From positions 62,001 to 126,000 of the forward strand of contig JALSNC010000126.1 of the NCBI GenBank assembly GCA_026987195.1: a stretch of DNA of 64,000 nucleotides, given 5' to 3'. The notes beneath the pieces are model-generated. The model was not told where the DNA came from. It saw only the letters and a program-made list of their open reading frames with translations, and searched no databases. Below are positions 34,528-43,097 of this stretch, piece by piece. Each line of letters begins with the position of its first letter. Position 1 is the stretch's first letter. The translations under genes were made by a program, and so were the position numbers. This DNA comes from Desulfobulbaceae bacterium. GTDB taxonomy: Bacteria > Desulfobacterota > Desulfobulbia > Desulfobulbales > Desulfobulbaceae.

Positions 34528-36286
34528 TGTCTGTCCTTTGTTTACCGTTTTCCTGGGGGTTGTCCGCGGGCAGAACCACGGTGATGGTGGTCCCCTCGCC
34601 GGGCCGGGATTCCACCTCGAACCAGCCGCCGTGCTGTTCGACGATCTGGTGGCTGACGGCCAGGCCAAGACCGGTTCCCGACCTGCGGGTGGAAAAGAAG
34701 GGATCGAACATCTGCTGCCGCTCTTCCCTGCTCATGCCCCGGCCGCTGTCAGCCACACTGATACGCACATGGTCGCGGTTCCGCCTGCAGGCCAGGGTGA
34801 TGATCGACCCGGGATCAGAGGCATGGACCGCGTTTTTCAGCAGGTTGAGCAATACCTGCAGGAGCAGGTCAGGATCCGCGACAACAGGTTCGGCGCATGA
34901 AATCCTGAGCCGGAGCTCCAGGTTGCTGGTGTCGATATCATGCTCCAGCAGTCTGGCGGTTTTTTCCAGCAGTTCATTGACACGCACCGGCTGCAGCTCC
35001 GGCTCCCTGGGCCGGGAGAACTGGAGCAGGGCCGAGATCGATGCATTGAGCCGATCCACCTCGCCGATCATCAGCTCGGCATATTCCCGTCCGGCATCGT
35101 CACCGGGCCTGGAACCGAAGTACTGGGCAAAGCCGCGCAGGGTCCCCAGGGGGTTGCGGATCTCGTGGGCAATGCCCGCCGCCATCCGTCCCAGGGAGGC
35201 CAGGCGGCGTGACCGCTCGAGCTGCTGTTCCATGGCCCGCAGCTCGCGCAGATCACGCAGGATGAGTACGGCTCCCAGGATGGCGTCATCGGAATCGCGC
35301 AGCAGTGAGCTGCTGATCTCCACCGGCACCCGGGTTCCGTCGTCGTGGACGAATTCATACTCCAGTGTCACAACCTCCCTGCTGCCGGCAGGTTCGGACC
35401 GGGGCCAGTCGGCAAAGAGCTCCGCCGGGCGCCTGCCTCTGAGCTCCTCCATGGACCTGCCCATGATGGCCATGGCGCGGGCATTGCAGGAGACCACACG
35501 CTGCCCCGAATCCAGGGTCACCAGGCCGTCGGGCATGGACTCGATGACGTTCCTGGTATAGAGCTGCATATTGTGCAGGGTGGTCCTGGTCACCCGCATC
35601 CCCTGGTAGAGGAAGAGAAAATAGAACCCGGCGCTGCCGAGCAGAAAGAGCAGGCCGGCCATGAAAAAGGAATGACGGATATCCTGTTCCCTGGCCTTGA
35701 TGAATTCACCGCTGTGCAGACCGATGAAGATGACCTTGCGGCTCTGCCCCTGGCCACCGGTCCACCATGCCATATCCGAGGCACACTGGCCATGGCCCAT
35801 CATGTCATGGGCCTGACCGCTGCCCGGCCCGGCAAGATGGAATTCCCTGCCGATCTGGAAGATGGGGTCAGAGCCCTCCGGTTCCACCATTCTGGTCACC
35901 GGACCGGGGGCCCCGAGGATGGTCCTGCAGATTGCCGGGGTCACCTGCGGCAGCGGCCCGCCGCTGCTGGCGATCACCTCGCCGTTTTCCGAGACAATGA
36001 GGATATAGGCAACACGCCCGGACCTGGCGGTCTCCCTGACCAGGGTGACGATGGGCGGGGTCTGGCCCATCATCTCGTGCATCATGGTGGTCCGGGCGCC
36101 GGCCTCGAAGCTCCTGATGAGCAGCAGTCCCTCGTCCAGGAGAAAATTCTCCATGATATTCTGCTCGCGGGAGAGGTTGCGCACCGTGCTGACCACCAGG
36201 ATGCCGGCCAGCATGAAGGTGGCCAGCAGGATGGCCAGGCCAAAGCGCGACAACCTGAAGGGGATGGGTCCGGAAGGTATCTGCAT
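34502..36286 (-). CDS. zraS: Membrane sensor histidine kinase (ZraS-like)
   Basis: Kinase of about 594 residues: TM1 (FGLAILLATFMLAGILVV), a periplasmic sensor of about 180 residues with metal-type residues (HDMMGHGQCASDM), TM2 (FFMAGLLFLLGSAGFYFLF), a PAS domain, HisKA with IAHEIRNPLGTL, and HATPase with LLNLLKNAVHAS and GTGLGLAVS. The frame is open to 36358, but the ATG at 36286 begins just before TM1; neither has a strong Shine-Dalgarno. It pairs with the overlapping regulator gene. Zinc or copper sensing is inferred from ZraS similarity. Confidence 0.87.
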   Translation of the reverse strand: MQIPSGPIPFRLSRFGLAILLATFMLAGILVVSTVRNLSREQNIMENFLLDEGLLLIRSFEAGARTTMMHEMMGQTPPIVTLVRETARSGRVAYILIVSENGEVIASSGGPLPQVTPAICRTILGAPGPVTRMVEPEGSDPIFQIGREFHLAGPGSGQAHDMMGHGQCASDMAWWTGGQGQSRKVIFIGLHSGEFIKAREQDIRHSFFMAGLLFLLGSAGFYFLFLYQGMRVTRTTLHNMQLYTRNVIESMPDGLVTLDSGQRVVSCNARAMAIMGRSMEELRGRRPAELFADWPRSEPAGSREVVTLEYEFVHDDGTRVPVEISSSLLRDSDDAILGAVLILRDLRELRAMEQQLERSRRLASLGRMAAGIAHEIRNPLGTLRGFAQYFGSRPGDDAGREYAELMIGEVDRLNASISALLQFSRPREPELQPVRVNELLEKTARLLEHDIDTSNLELRLRISCAEPVVADPDLLLQVLLNLLKNAVHASDPGSIITLACRRNRDHVRISVADSGRGMSREERQQMFDPFFSTRRSGTGLGLAVSHQIVEQHGGWFEVESRPGEGTTITVVLPADNPQENGKQRTDNDNHTSGR

Positions 36287-36349
36287 GGAACGACGGTCTC
36301 TTGTCAGCCGGAAAGGGGAATTTCGTAAAAACACCGGGGGTTGCAGGCT

Positions 36350-36373
36350 GTTGCCCATAGCGGTGAATCGTTA
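36350..36373 (+). repeat. REP-like repeat E
   Basis: TTGCCCATAGCGGTGAATCG then TTAC, between the kinase and the small membrane protein gene. Confidence 0.55.
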
Positions 36374-36381
36374 CGGCCCTT

Positions 36382-36597
36382 CTACGGCAGCAGGTGGTGC
36401 AGCTTCTCCAGCGGATCGCCGGGTCCGGCCAGACCGATGAAGACGGCCAGGGACCAGAGGGCAAGGATCACGGTGACCAGGCCGATGACCAGCAGCATGG
36501 CCAGGGCGAACCGTTCCCTCATGCCGGGCCTGGAGGATCCGGCGGTACCTGCCGTATTCCGCACACGGCCACGTTTTCCTGTTCCGGAACAGATCAT
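36382..36597 (-). CDS. Small membrane protein P3 (71 aa)
   Basis: Uncharacterised 71-residue protein. It has a basic N-terminus, one hydrophobic segment (FALAMLLVIGLVTVILALWS, about 30-49, continuing LAVFIGLA) and a short tail PGDPLEKLHHLLP. It shares the LWSxxxxxxGxxxxGxP pattern with P1 and P2 at 19809-20280. AGGGAGG lies five bases before the second of two adjacent ATGs. It is the first gene in the direction of the ZraSR-like pair and has the best sigma-54 promoter of the window upstream. Confidence 0.72.
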   Translation of the reverse strand: MICSGTGKRGRVRNTAGTAGSSRPGMRERFALAMLLVIGLVTVILALWSLAVFIGLAGPGDPLEKLHHLLP

Positions 36598-36676
36598 CAT
36601 CTCCTCCCTGCGGGATATGGCACAGAAGGCGCAGAACTTCCCGCGCCGGCTTGCTGTTCAAGGTCTACCATGAACC

Positions 36677-36692
36677 TGCAAGACGCGGGCCA
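36677..36692 (-). promoter_or_regulatory. Sigma-54 promoter of the P3-zraS-zraR operon
   Basis: The minus strand reads TGGCCCG-CGTC-TTGCA, one mismatch to the consensus TGGCACG-N4-TTGCA. It is 80 bases upstream of P3 and about 95 bases downstream of palindrome U4. Confidence 0.75.
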
Positions 36693-36777
36693 CGAAGCAC
36701 AACGACCTGATCCGACGATATTTTTTCACGTGGCCATACGATAAACCCCTCCAGGGGGCAAAGGCATCGCCCCCGGA

Positions 36778-36794
36778 TGTCCAGAAACAGGACA
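36778..36794. promoter_or_regulatory. Upstream activator palindrome (copy U4)
   Basis: TGTCC-AGAAACA-GGACA, perfect arms, placed where a sigma-54 activator normally binds. Confidence 0.65.
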
Positions 36795-36812
36795 GGCGGC
36801 GAGAGCAGCCCT

Positions 36813-37727
36813 TCACATGCCCAGCTCCCTGAGGATATTTTCGTTTTTGGTCCACTTCTTCTTCACCTTGACCCAGAGCCGTAACCGGACCCGGCAGTCG
36901 AGGAGGTGTTCGATCTCCGTGGCGGCGCTCCTGCGGATCTCTCCAAGCATCCGGCCACGCTGGCCGATGATGATCCCCTTCTGTGATCCCCGTTCGACGA
37001 TGATGGTGGCGTGGATGACCACCGGTCTGCCCTGTTCGCCCTCCTCAAAGGAATCGATGAGGACCGCCGTGGAATAGGGAACCTCTTCCCTGGTGAGGAG
37101 GAAGATCTTTTCACGGATGATCTCGGCAACGATGAACCGCTCGGTGACATCGGTGGGCAGGTCGGCGGGATAGTACTGCGGTCCTTCGGGCAGGCGGGCG
37201 ATCACCTCCTGCAGCAGGATGTCGGTGTTGTCGCCGTTCAGGGCCGAAACCGGGACCACGGCGGCAAAGGGATGCAGGGACTGGTACCAGTCGATGAGCG
37301 GCAGCAGCTCATCGGGCCTGAGCAGATCGATCTTGTTGATGGCCAGCACGGCCGGACACTGCACCCTGCCCAGGTATTCTCCGTATTCCTGCCGTTTCCG
37401 CTCCAGCCTGCGGCCGGCACCGGCGGTGGCATCGGCCAGGAACAGGGCCACGTCCGCCTCGTGCAGGCTCTCCAGGGCGATACGCACCATCTCCCGGTTC
37501 AGGAGTTCACGCGGCCTGTGCAGGCCCGGTGTGTCGAGCATGATGATCTGATGGTCCGGACCGGTGATGATACCGGCGATCCGGTTGCGGGTGGTCTGCG
37601 GCCGGGGGGTGACGATGGCGATCTTCTGGCCGAGAAAGCGGTTGAGCAGGGTCGACTTGCCGGCATTGGGCGGCCCCACCATGGCCACCACGCCGGAACG
37701 GTGGATCTTTTCGCTGTCTCCGGCCAT
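36813..37727 (-). CDS. era: GTPase Era
   Basis: Ribosome-assembly GTPase of 304 residues that binds the 3' end of 16S rRNA. G1 is GPPNAGKST, G2 region TTRNRI, G3 DTPGLH, G4 NKID. The C-terminal KH domain contains ERGSQKGIIIGQRGRMLGEI and ends in LRELGM. The start at 37727 has AGAGGAG seven bases upstream; upstream in-frame ATGs lack one. It is divergent from the ribonuclease gene. Confidence 0.94.
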   Translation of the reverse strand: MAGDSEKIHRSGVVAMVGPPNAGKSTLLNRFLGQKIAIVTPRPQTTRNRIAGIITGPDHQIIMLDTPGLHRPRELLNREMVRIALESLHEADVALFLADATAGAGRRLERKRQEYGEYLGRVQCPAVLAINKIDLLRPDELLPLIDWYQSLHPFAAVVPVSALNGDNTDILLQEVIARLPEGPQYYPADLPTDVTERFIVAEIIREKIFLLTREEVPYSTAVLIDSFEEGEQGRPVVIHATIIVERGSQKGIIIGQRGRMLGEIRRSAATEIEHLLDCRVRLRLWVKVKKKWTKNENILRELGM

Positions 37728-37880
37728 GGCCCGCTCCTCTTTCCTTGCTGTCATCGCCTGTTTTTCAATGACAAAGTTGTCCAATGATGCTATCCACTGT
37801 AGATTCCGCGGTCTGCGCCCCGATGGACGGCCGGGGATACACCTTACCATGACCGACAAACTCTGCAATCCATAACATCC

Positions 37881-39884
37881 ATGATACCGCCAGGCAGCCT
37901 GATCGAATATATCGAGGGCGGCAGATTCCTCTGCGCCCTGGTCATGCAGGATACCGGGAAACGACTGCGTCTGCTCAACCAGAACGGCCGCGAGGTCAAC
38001 CTGCCCGAGTCCAGGGTCCTCATCACCTCACGCCGCCGGCACTCCCTCGACAGCGGCCGCGAGGCGCTGCTGGAGCTTCTCCGGACGGTGGCGGACACAA
38101 GAAGCGCCCTTGCCGGGACCATCGATCTCTCCGAGGTATGGGAGCTGGCCAGCGAAGAGGAACAGACCGCTTTTCCGGCCGAGTTCCTGGCCGGTCTCCT
38201 CTTTGGCGGCGAGCTCACCGATGACCAGGTGGCGGCCTTTCTGCGCGCCGTCTTTGCCGATCGTTTCTTTTTCAAGTTCAAAAACGGACTGGTCACGGTT
38301 CACACACCGGAACAGGTGGAACAGCTCCGCCTGCAGCGGGAAAAGGAAAAGGAGAAGGAGGCGATCCTTCAGCAGGGTGCCGAGGCCATGCGCAGGATCA
38401 TGGCCGGCGAGGAAGTCGAGGCTGACCAGTGGCCGGACCGTGACCGCTGCCTGGGCTGGCTGGAGGAGTATGTCCTTTTCGGCAACGAGGCACCGGAAAG
38501 CGACATGGTGCGGCAGCTGCTGAAACGGGCCGGCCTGACAGCGCCCGGCGATGGCTACCACCTGCTGGTGCGAAGCGGCATCTGGGATGCGGACGAGAAC
38601 ATCGCCCTGCGCAAGGCCGAACAGCCGGTCGAGTTCAGCCCCCGGAGCCTGGAGAACGCGCAACGAATCCGGGAGCCCGATGCAGCCACCCTGCTGGCAG
38701 ATTCCCGGCGCAGGGATCTGCGGCACCTGGAGGTCTTCACCATTGACGGCGCCGACACCCGTGACTATGACGATGCCCTGCATCTGGAACGGCTGGAGGA
38801 CGGCACCCTGCGCATCGGCATCCATATCAGCGATGTCAGCTCGTTCATCTCACCGCGTGATCCCCTGTTCGCCGAGGCCCAGGAGCGGGGCACCTCGCTC
38901 TATTTTCCCGAGGGCCAGGTGCCCATGCTGCCGGAATCCCTGTCCCAGGGCGTGTTCAGCCTGCTGCGGGACCGGCCGCGACCGGTGCTCTCCTTCCTGG
39001 TCCGGATGACCATGGAGGGCGAGATCCTCGGCACGAGCATCACCCCCGCCGTGGTCACGGTGAAGCGTCAGATGACCTACCAGGAGGTGGACCAGCTCAT
39101 GGGGACGGATCCCGACCTGACCCTCCTCGATTCACTCTGCACCATCCTGCGCAGGAAACGGGCCGACCGGGGTGCGCTTTTTCTCTCCCTGCCCGATGTC
39201 AGCATCGATATCAGCGACCGTAATGATATCCGTGTCCGGCTCATGCCGGTGGACACCCCGGCCCGGACCCTGGTCTCCGAGCTGATGATCCTGGCCAATA
39301 CCATTGCTGCCTCCTACCTGGCCGGCCAGGAGGCGCCCGGCCTGTTCCGGTCACAGCCGCCGCCCAAGCGACGGATCATCTCCGGGGTCAGAAACGCGCT
39401 CCAGGACATTGCCCGCCAGCGCCGCTTTCTCTCCCGCGGTGAGCTGACCGCCCACCCCAAGCCCCACAGCGGCCTGGGCGTGAACTGCTACACCACGGTC
39501 ACTTCACCCATCCGCAGGTTCCTGGACCTGGTCATGCAGCACCAGCTCGGCAGCCTGCTGCACGGCCGGGGCATCCTCTTCTCCCTGAGCGAGTGCAAGA
39601 CCTTTGCCGGCATCATCAACCAGAAACTGGGCCGGGCCAACACCGTACGCCAGCAACGGCACCGTTACTGGATCCTGCGATATCTCGAAGGCAGGGTCGG
39701 CCAGCGGGTCAACGCCCTGGTGGTCAGCCAGGGCCCCAAGCGGATCAGCCTCCTGCTCACCGACTGCCTCTTTGACATCGACCTGCCGGTCAACCCGGCC
39801 TTTCCCGTGGAGGCTGGAGACATGGTGCGGGTGAAAATCGCCCGGGTCAAACCGCTGGACAACGTGCTGCGGGTGGATTGGTGA
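37881..39884 (+). CDS. RNB-domain exoribonuclease (RNase II/R family)
   Basis: Processive 3'-5' exoribonuclease-type protein of 667 residues. The N-terminal half (1-270) is divergent, with a KEKEKE-rich helix. The RNB domain starts near residue 270 with the catalytic acidic motif [18 protein letters not shown]. Later blocks are [36 protein letters not shown] and [15 protein letters not shown] short S1-like strand region closes the protein ([18 protein letters not shown]). It is shorter than RNase R and lacks its cold-shock domains, so the closest named match is uncertain. Confidence 0.87.
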   Translation: MIPPGSLIEYIEGGRFLCALVMQDTGKRLRLLNQNGREVNLPESRVLITSRRRHSLDSGREALLELLRTVADTRSALAGTIDLSEVWELASEEEQTAFPAEFLAGLLFGGELTDDQVAAFLRAVFADRFFFKFKNGLVTVHTPEQVEQLRLQREKEKEKEAILQQGAEAMRRIMAGEEVEADQWPDRDRCLGWLEEYVLFGNEAPESDMVRQLLKRAGLTAPGDGYHLLVRSGIWDADENIALRKAEQPVEFSPRSLENAQRIREPDAATLLADSRRRDLRHLEVFTIDGADTRDYDDALHLERLEDGTLRIGIHISDVSSFISPRDPLFAEAQERGTSLYFPEGQVPMLPESLSQGVFSLLRDRPRPVLSFLVRMTMEGEILGTSITPAVVTVKRQMTYQEVDQLMGTDPDLTLLDSLCTILRRKRADRGALFLSLPDVSIDISDRNDIRVRLMPVDTPARTLVSELMILANTIAASYLAGQEAPGLFRSQPPPKRRIISGVRNALQDIARQRRFLSRGELTAHPKPHSGLGVNCYTTVTSPIRRFLDLVMQHQLGSLLHGRGILFSLSECKTFAGIINQKLGRANTVRQQRHRYWILRYLEGRVGQRVNALVVSQGPKRISLLLTDCLFDIDLPVNPAFPVEAGDMVRVKIARVKPLDNVLRVDW

Positions 39885-39911
39885 TGGTGGCCAGGCAGTG
39901 CCTGCAATCGA

Positions 39912-40024
39912 AGGGTAAAAGTTCAGCAGCACGCCATCTGCACGCGCTCGCGGCTGGCCGCATAGCGCGGACTATAGCGGCCAGCCGCGATCACGCACAG
40001 CTGACGTGCTGCTGAACTTTTACC
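39912..40024. repeat. palindromic element C (copy 1, intact)
   Basis: Arms of about 48 bases with about six mismatches: GGTAAAAGTTCAGCAGCACG at one end and CGTGCTGCTGAACTTTTACC at the other, CGCGGCTGGCCGC / GCGGCCAGCCGCG near the tip. It is followed by the double REP-like unit. Confidence 0.88.
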
Positions 40025-40112
40025 AAAAGTATTGCTCTTTTTCAGGTAGTTGCTGATAGCGGTGAACTATTACATCGAAGGAACAGTTCACTGCTGTCGT
40101 CAACTACTTTGA
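40025..40112. repeat. Inverted pair of REP-like repeats
   Basis: GTAGTTGCTGATAGCGGTGA then ACTATT, and after a short spacer the inverse AACAGTTCACTGCTGTCGTC then AACTAC. The two copies face each other and can fold into a REPIN-like hairpin. Confidence 0.7.
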
Positions 40113-40140
40113 AATACCGGGACTTTTGTAAAAGTTCAGA

Positions 40141-40686
40141 TCAGTCGAACAGATCGGCGTCCCGGAAGCGGGGAGCGTTACGGTCCTTTTCGGAGAGGGT
40201 GGGCCCGTTGTCGAGGGGCCAGTCGATGGCCAGGTCGGGATCGTTCCAGATTACGGCCCGTTCATGTTGCGGCGCATAGTAGTCTGTGGTCATGTAGAGA
40301 AACTCTGCCACCTCGGAGAGGACAACGAAGCCGTGGGCAAAGCCTTCGGGAATCCACATCTGGCGCCTGTTGTCCGCGGACAGCTCCCGGCCCACCCAGC
40401 GACCGAGGGTCGGTGAGCTGCGGCGCAGGTCCACGGCCACGTCAAAGACCGCACCCAGGATCACCCGCACCAGCTTGCCCTGGGGCTGGCGGATCTGGTA
40501 ATGGAGGCCGCGCAGGACGTGGCGTGCCGAACGGGAGTGATTCTCCTGGACAAAGCGGGTGGCAAGCCCGGTTTTCTCCTCCCACACGCGCTGGTTGAAG
40601 CTCTCGAAGAAAAAGCCGCGCGCGTCGCCAAACACCCTGGGCTCGATGACCAGCACCTCGGGAATCTCGGTGGGCCGCACCTCCAT
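40141..40686 (-). CDS. rfbC: dTDP-4-dehydrorhamnose 3,5-epimerase
   Basis: Cupin epimerase of 181 residues in dTDP-L-rhamnose synthesis. Diagnostic blocks are FGDARGFFFESF, VQENHSRSARHVLRGLHYQ (catalytic His in RGLHYQ), PQGKLVRV, MWIPEGFAHGFVVLS and the Tyr in TTDYYAP. Its ATG overlaps the rfbB stop by one base (TGATG), so the pair is coupled. rfbA and rfbD are not in the window. Confidence 0.94.
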   Translation of the reverse strand: MEVRPTEIPEVLVIEPRVFGDARGFFFESFNQRVWEEKTGLATRFVQENHSRSARHVLRGLHYQIRQPQGKLVRVILGAVFDVAVDLRRSSPTLGRWVGRELSADNRRQMWIPEGFAHGFVVLSEVAEFLYMTTDYYAPQHERAVIWNDPDLAIDWPLDNGPTLSEKDRNAPRFRDADLFD

Positions 40687-41774
40687 CACGCCCCTCCTTC
40701 CGCAGTGACCGTGCCGTACATCTTCTCGTAGTAGCGCCGGTAGGACCCGTCCATCACCGACTCCATCCACTGCCGGTTGGCCAGGTACCAGTCCACGGTG
40801 GAATCCATGCCCTGTTCAAAGCTGTAGCGTGGCGTCCAGCCCAGCTCCCGGTCGATCTTGGAGGCATCGATGGCGTAGCGCCGGTCATGACCCAGGCGAT
40901 CAGGGACAAAGGTGATCAGGGAGCGCCGGGGTTCACCGGACGGCAGGGGCCCGACCTTGGCATCCACCTTGTCGCAGAGCAGTTGCACCACCTCCAGGTT
41001 CGTCTTCTCGTTGTGGCCGCCGATGTTGTAGGACTCGCCGGGCCGCCCCTCCTCCACCACCCGGACAATGGCCTCGCAGTGGTCGCGGACATAGAGCCAG
41101 TCACGGACATTGCCGCCGTCCCCGTACAGGGGCAGCGGCCTGCCCTGGAGGCAGTTGTTGAGCACCAGGGGGATGAGCTTTTCCGGAAACTGGTAGGGAC
41201 CGTAGTTGTTGGAACAGTTGGTGATCAGCACCGGCAGGCCATAGGTGTGAAAATAGGCGCGCACCAGGTGGTCCGAGGAGGCCTTGGACGCGGAATAGGG
41301 GGAACGGGGATCGTAGGGGGTCTCTTCGGTGAAGAACCCGGTCTCGCCCAGGGAACCGTAGACCTCGTCGGTGGAGACATGGAGGAACCGGCAGCGCCGG
41401 TCTCTGCCGTCCCTGTCGGGCCAGTGTTTCCTTGCCGCCTCGAGCAGGGTGAAGGTGCCGGTGATATTGGTGCGGATGAATTCGTCCGGGCCGGTTATGG
41501 AACGGTCGACATGGGATTCGGCGGCAAAGTGGACCACAGTGTCAATGCCGTGCCCGGCAAAGAGGGACTCCACCAGTTGCCGGTCGCAGATATCACCCCG
41601 GACAAAGGAATAGGCCGGATGATCGGCCACATCCTGCAGGCTTTCCAGGTTGCCGGCATAGGTCAGCTTGTCCAGGTTGATGACCCGCCACTCTTCCCTG
41701 GCAGCCAGGGCAAGGTGAATGAAATTCGAACCGATGAAGCCGCAGCCCCCGGTCACCAGGACCGTTCTCTTCAT
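40686..41774 (-). CDS. rfbB: dTDP-glucose 4,6-dehydratase
   Basis: SDR-family dehydratase of 362 residues making dTDP-4-keto-6-deoxyglucose for rhamnose and related O-antigen sugars. It has the NAD-binding GGCGFIGSNF, FAAESHVDRSI, STDEVYG, the YSASKASSD active-site YxxxK, and NNYGPYQFPEKLIP. The start at 41774 has GGAGAG seven bases upstream. Upstream, 41775-42071 shows no gene or named element. Confidence 0.95.
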   Translation of the reverse strand: MKRTVLVTGGCGFIGSNFIHLALAAREEWRVINLDKLTYAGNLESLQDVADHPAYSFVRGDICDRQLVESLFAGHGIDTVVHFAAESHVDRSITGPDEFIRTNITGTFTLLEAARKHWPDRDGRDRRCRFLHVSTDEVYGSLGETGFFTEETPYDPRSPYSASKASSDHLVRAYFHTYGLPVLITNCSNNYGPYQFPEKLIPLVLNNCLQGRPLPLYGDGGNVRDWLYVRDHCEAIVRVVEEGRPGESYNIGGHNEKTNLEVVQLLCDKVDAKVGPLPSGEPRRSLITFVPDRLGHDRRYAIDASKIDRELGWTPRYSFEQGMDSTVDWYLANRQWMESVMDGSYRRYYEKMYGTVTAEGGA

Positions 41775-42071
41775 GGTGGTCTCTCCACTGTTGTCTATGT
41801 TCACGGCACGTTGCGGAAACCGGATTCTCCGGAAGATGAAGCCGGGCCTGACCGGTGTCAGACATCACGGGGAACAGCAGGACAATATAGAGGAAAGTGA
41901 CACTGGTGTCAAACAGGCAGCGCATCACTGCCCGGTGAGGACCACGGTCAGGGGGAAGGTTGCCGAGAGTGGCGCACTGTGGCAGAAAAGGGGTAATGCC
42001 GGTGCAAGGAGGAACAGAGACTGGCACCACCCCTCATCCCTTGGTTCCGAAACTCGTGGTGTTGATCCGGT

Positions 42072-42575
42072 TCAACCGGTATACCGGATGGTCAGTACGG
42101 GCTTGGGGCATTTCTGAACAACTCCACGGGCCACGGAACCAAGCAGGACATCATCGATGATCCCGCGTCCGCGCCGTCCCATGACCACCAGGTCGTACTC
42201 TCCCTGGCTGGCTTCGGCAACGATCTCCTTGACGGGATGACCGGTCTTGATGATGACATTGTTCAGGTCCAGACGGCAGGCACCGAGATCGTCGCCATGC
42301 ACCTCGCTGCAGGCCGACTTGATCTTGTCGATGATGGTCTGCCGCAGTTCGTCGCCTTTTTCCTTGTTGTATTCCTTCAGGCTTCTGGAGACAAAATCCG
42401 TGGCCGCGGCATAGCCCATGGCCAGCGACATCTCCTCAACCATATCCGGCATGACATGGAGGGTGGTAATGGTGGCGTCATAGTGGTTGGCCAGACTCAT
42501 GGCCCAACCCATGGCGACCTTGGCATTGTCAGAAAGATCGGTTGCGTACAGAATCTTTTTTACTTCCGGTAACAT
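42072..42575 (-). CDS. Universal stress protein, UspA family
   Basis: Single-domain Usp of 167 residues. The N-terminal strand KKILYATDLSDNAKVAMGWA and the C-terminal nucleotide loop VMGRRGRGIIDDVLLGSVA followed by CPKPVLTIR indicate the ATP-binding subclass. It contains an insert with two Cys (residues near ACSEVHGDDLGACRL) not typical of the family. AGGGGA precedes the start at 42575. The stress it answers is unknown. Confidence 0.92.
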   Translation of the reverse strand: MLPEVKKILYATDLSDNAKVAMGWAMSLANHYDATITTLHVMPDMVEEMSLAMGYAAATDFVSRSLKEYNKEKGDELRQTIIDKIKSACSEVHGDDLGACRLDLNNVIIKTGHPVKEIVAEASQGEYDLVVMGRRGRGIIDDVLLGSVARGVVQKCPKPVLTIRYTG

Positions 42576-42664
42576 AAAATTCCCCTTTTTTCTGTCCGGG
42601 CGATGTTCACATGCCACTGCATGGTCGGACCGTGTCCTGCCAGGTCCCGGCCACCACAAACGGC

Positions 42665-42703
42665 GAAGATCCCCCGCAGGCGACACGCCTGCGGGGGATC
42701 TTC
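42665..42703. repeat. Perfect 18-bp inverted repeat
   Basis: GAAGATCCCCCGCAGGCG-ACA-CGCCTGCGGGGGATCTTC lies between the ferredoxin and usp genes. It is the strongest simple hairpin in the window, lacks a T-tract, and may act as a transcript-end or processing structure. Confidence 0.7.
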
Positions 42704-42770
42704 CTGCACAACAGGGTCCCGAAATAATTTTATTTAATGATTACCAGGCGCTAAACGTAATTGCCGGCAG

Positions 42771-42956
42771 TTACACCTCCGAAACGGTGATGGCTCCCTC
42801 CGGGCAAACCTCGACACAGGTCTCGCAGCCGAGGCACTCGTCCATGTTGACCGGATCGGATTTTCCGTCAACCAGCTCGAGCACCTGGGCGGGGCAGCTG
42901 TTCACACATTCTTCACAACCGGTACACTTGTCTTTGTCCACATCTACCTGAAACAT
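42771..42956 (-). CDS. 2[4Fe-4S] ferredoxin
   Basis: Ferredoxin of 61 residues with two clostridial-type motifs: C-TG-C-EE-C-VNS-C-P (residues 11-21) and C-LG-C-ET-C-VEV-C-P (about 41-51). It is a low-potential electron carrier. It lies downstream of two ferredoxin-domain ATPase genes but has its own sigma-70-type promoter, so it is probably expressed independently and strongly. Confidence 0.92.
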   Translation of the reverse strand: MFQVDVDKDKCTGCEECVNSCPAQVLELVDGKSDPVNMDECLGCETCVEVCPEGAITVSEV

Positions 42957-43069
42957 GTCTTTCTCCTCTTGCTGAAAGTTTTGCTGTCCGGAACCGGTTC
43001 AACGGGTCCAATTATTGACGTGTGACTGGAACATGAAAGTCAGGCTCAGCCAACTCGCTTTGCAGCTAT

Positions 43070-43097
43070 ATACTAACCATAGAAAAACTGCTGTCAA
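43070..43097 (-). promoter_or_regulatory. Sigma-70 promoter of the ferredoxin gene
   Basis: Perfect -35 TTGACA (overlapping the upstream gene's stop), 16-base spacer, -10 TAGTAT. The leader before the ATG is about 100 bases. Confidence 0.72.
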
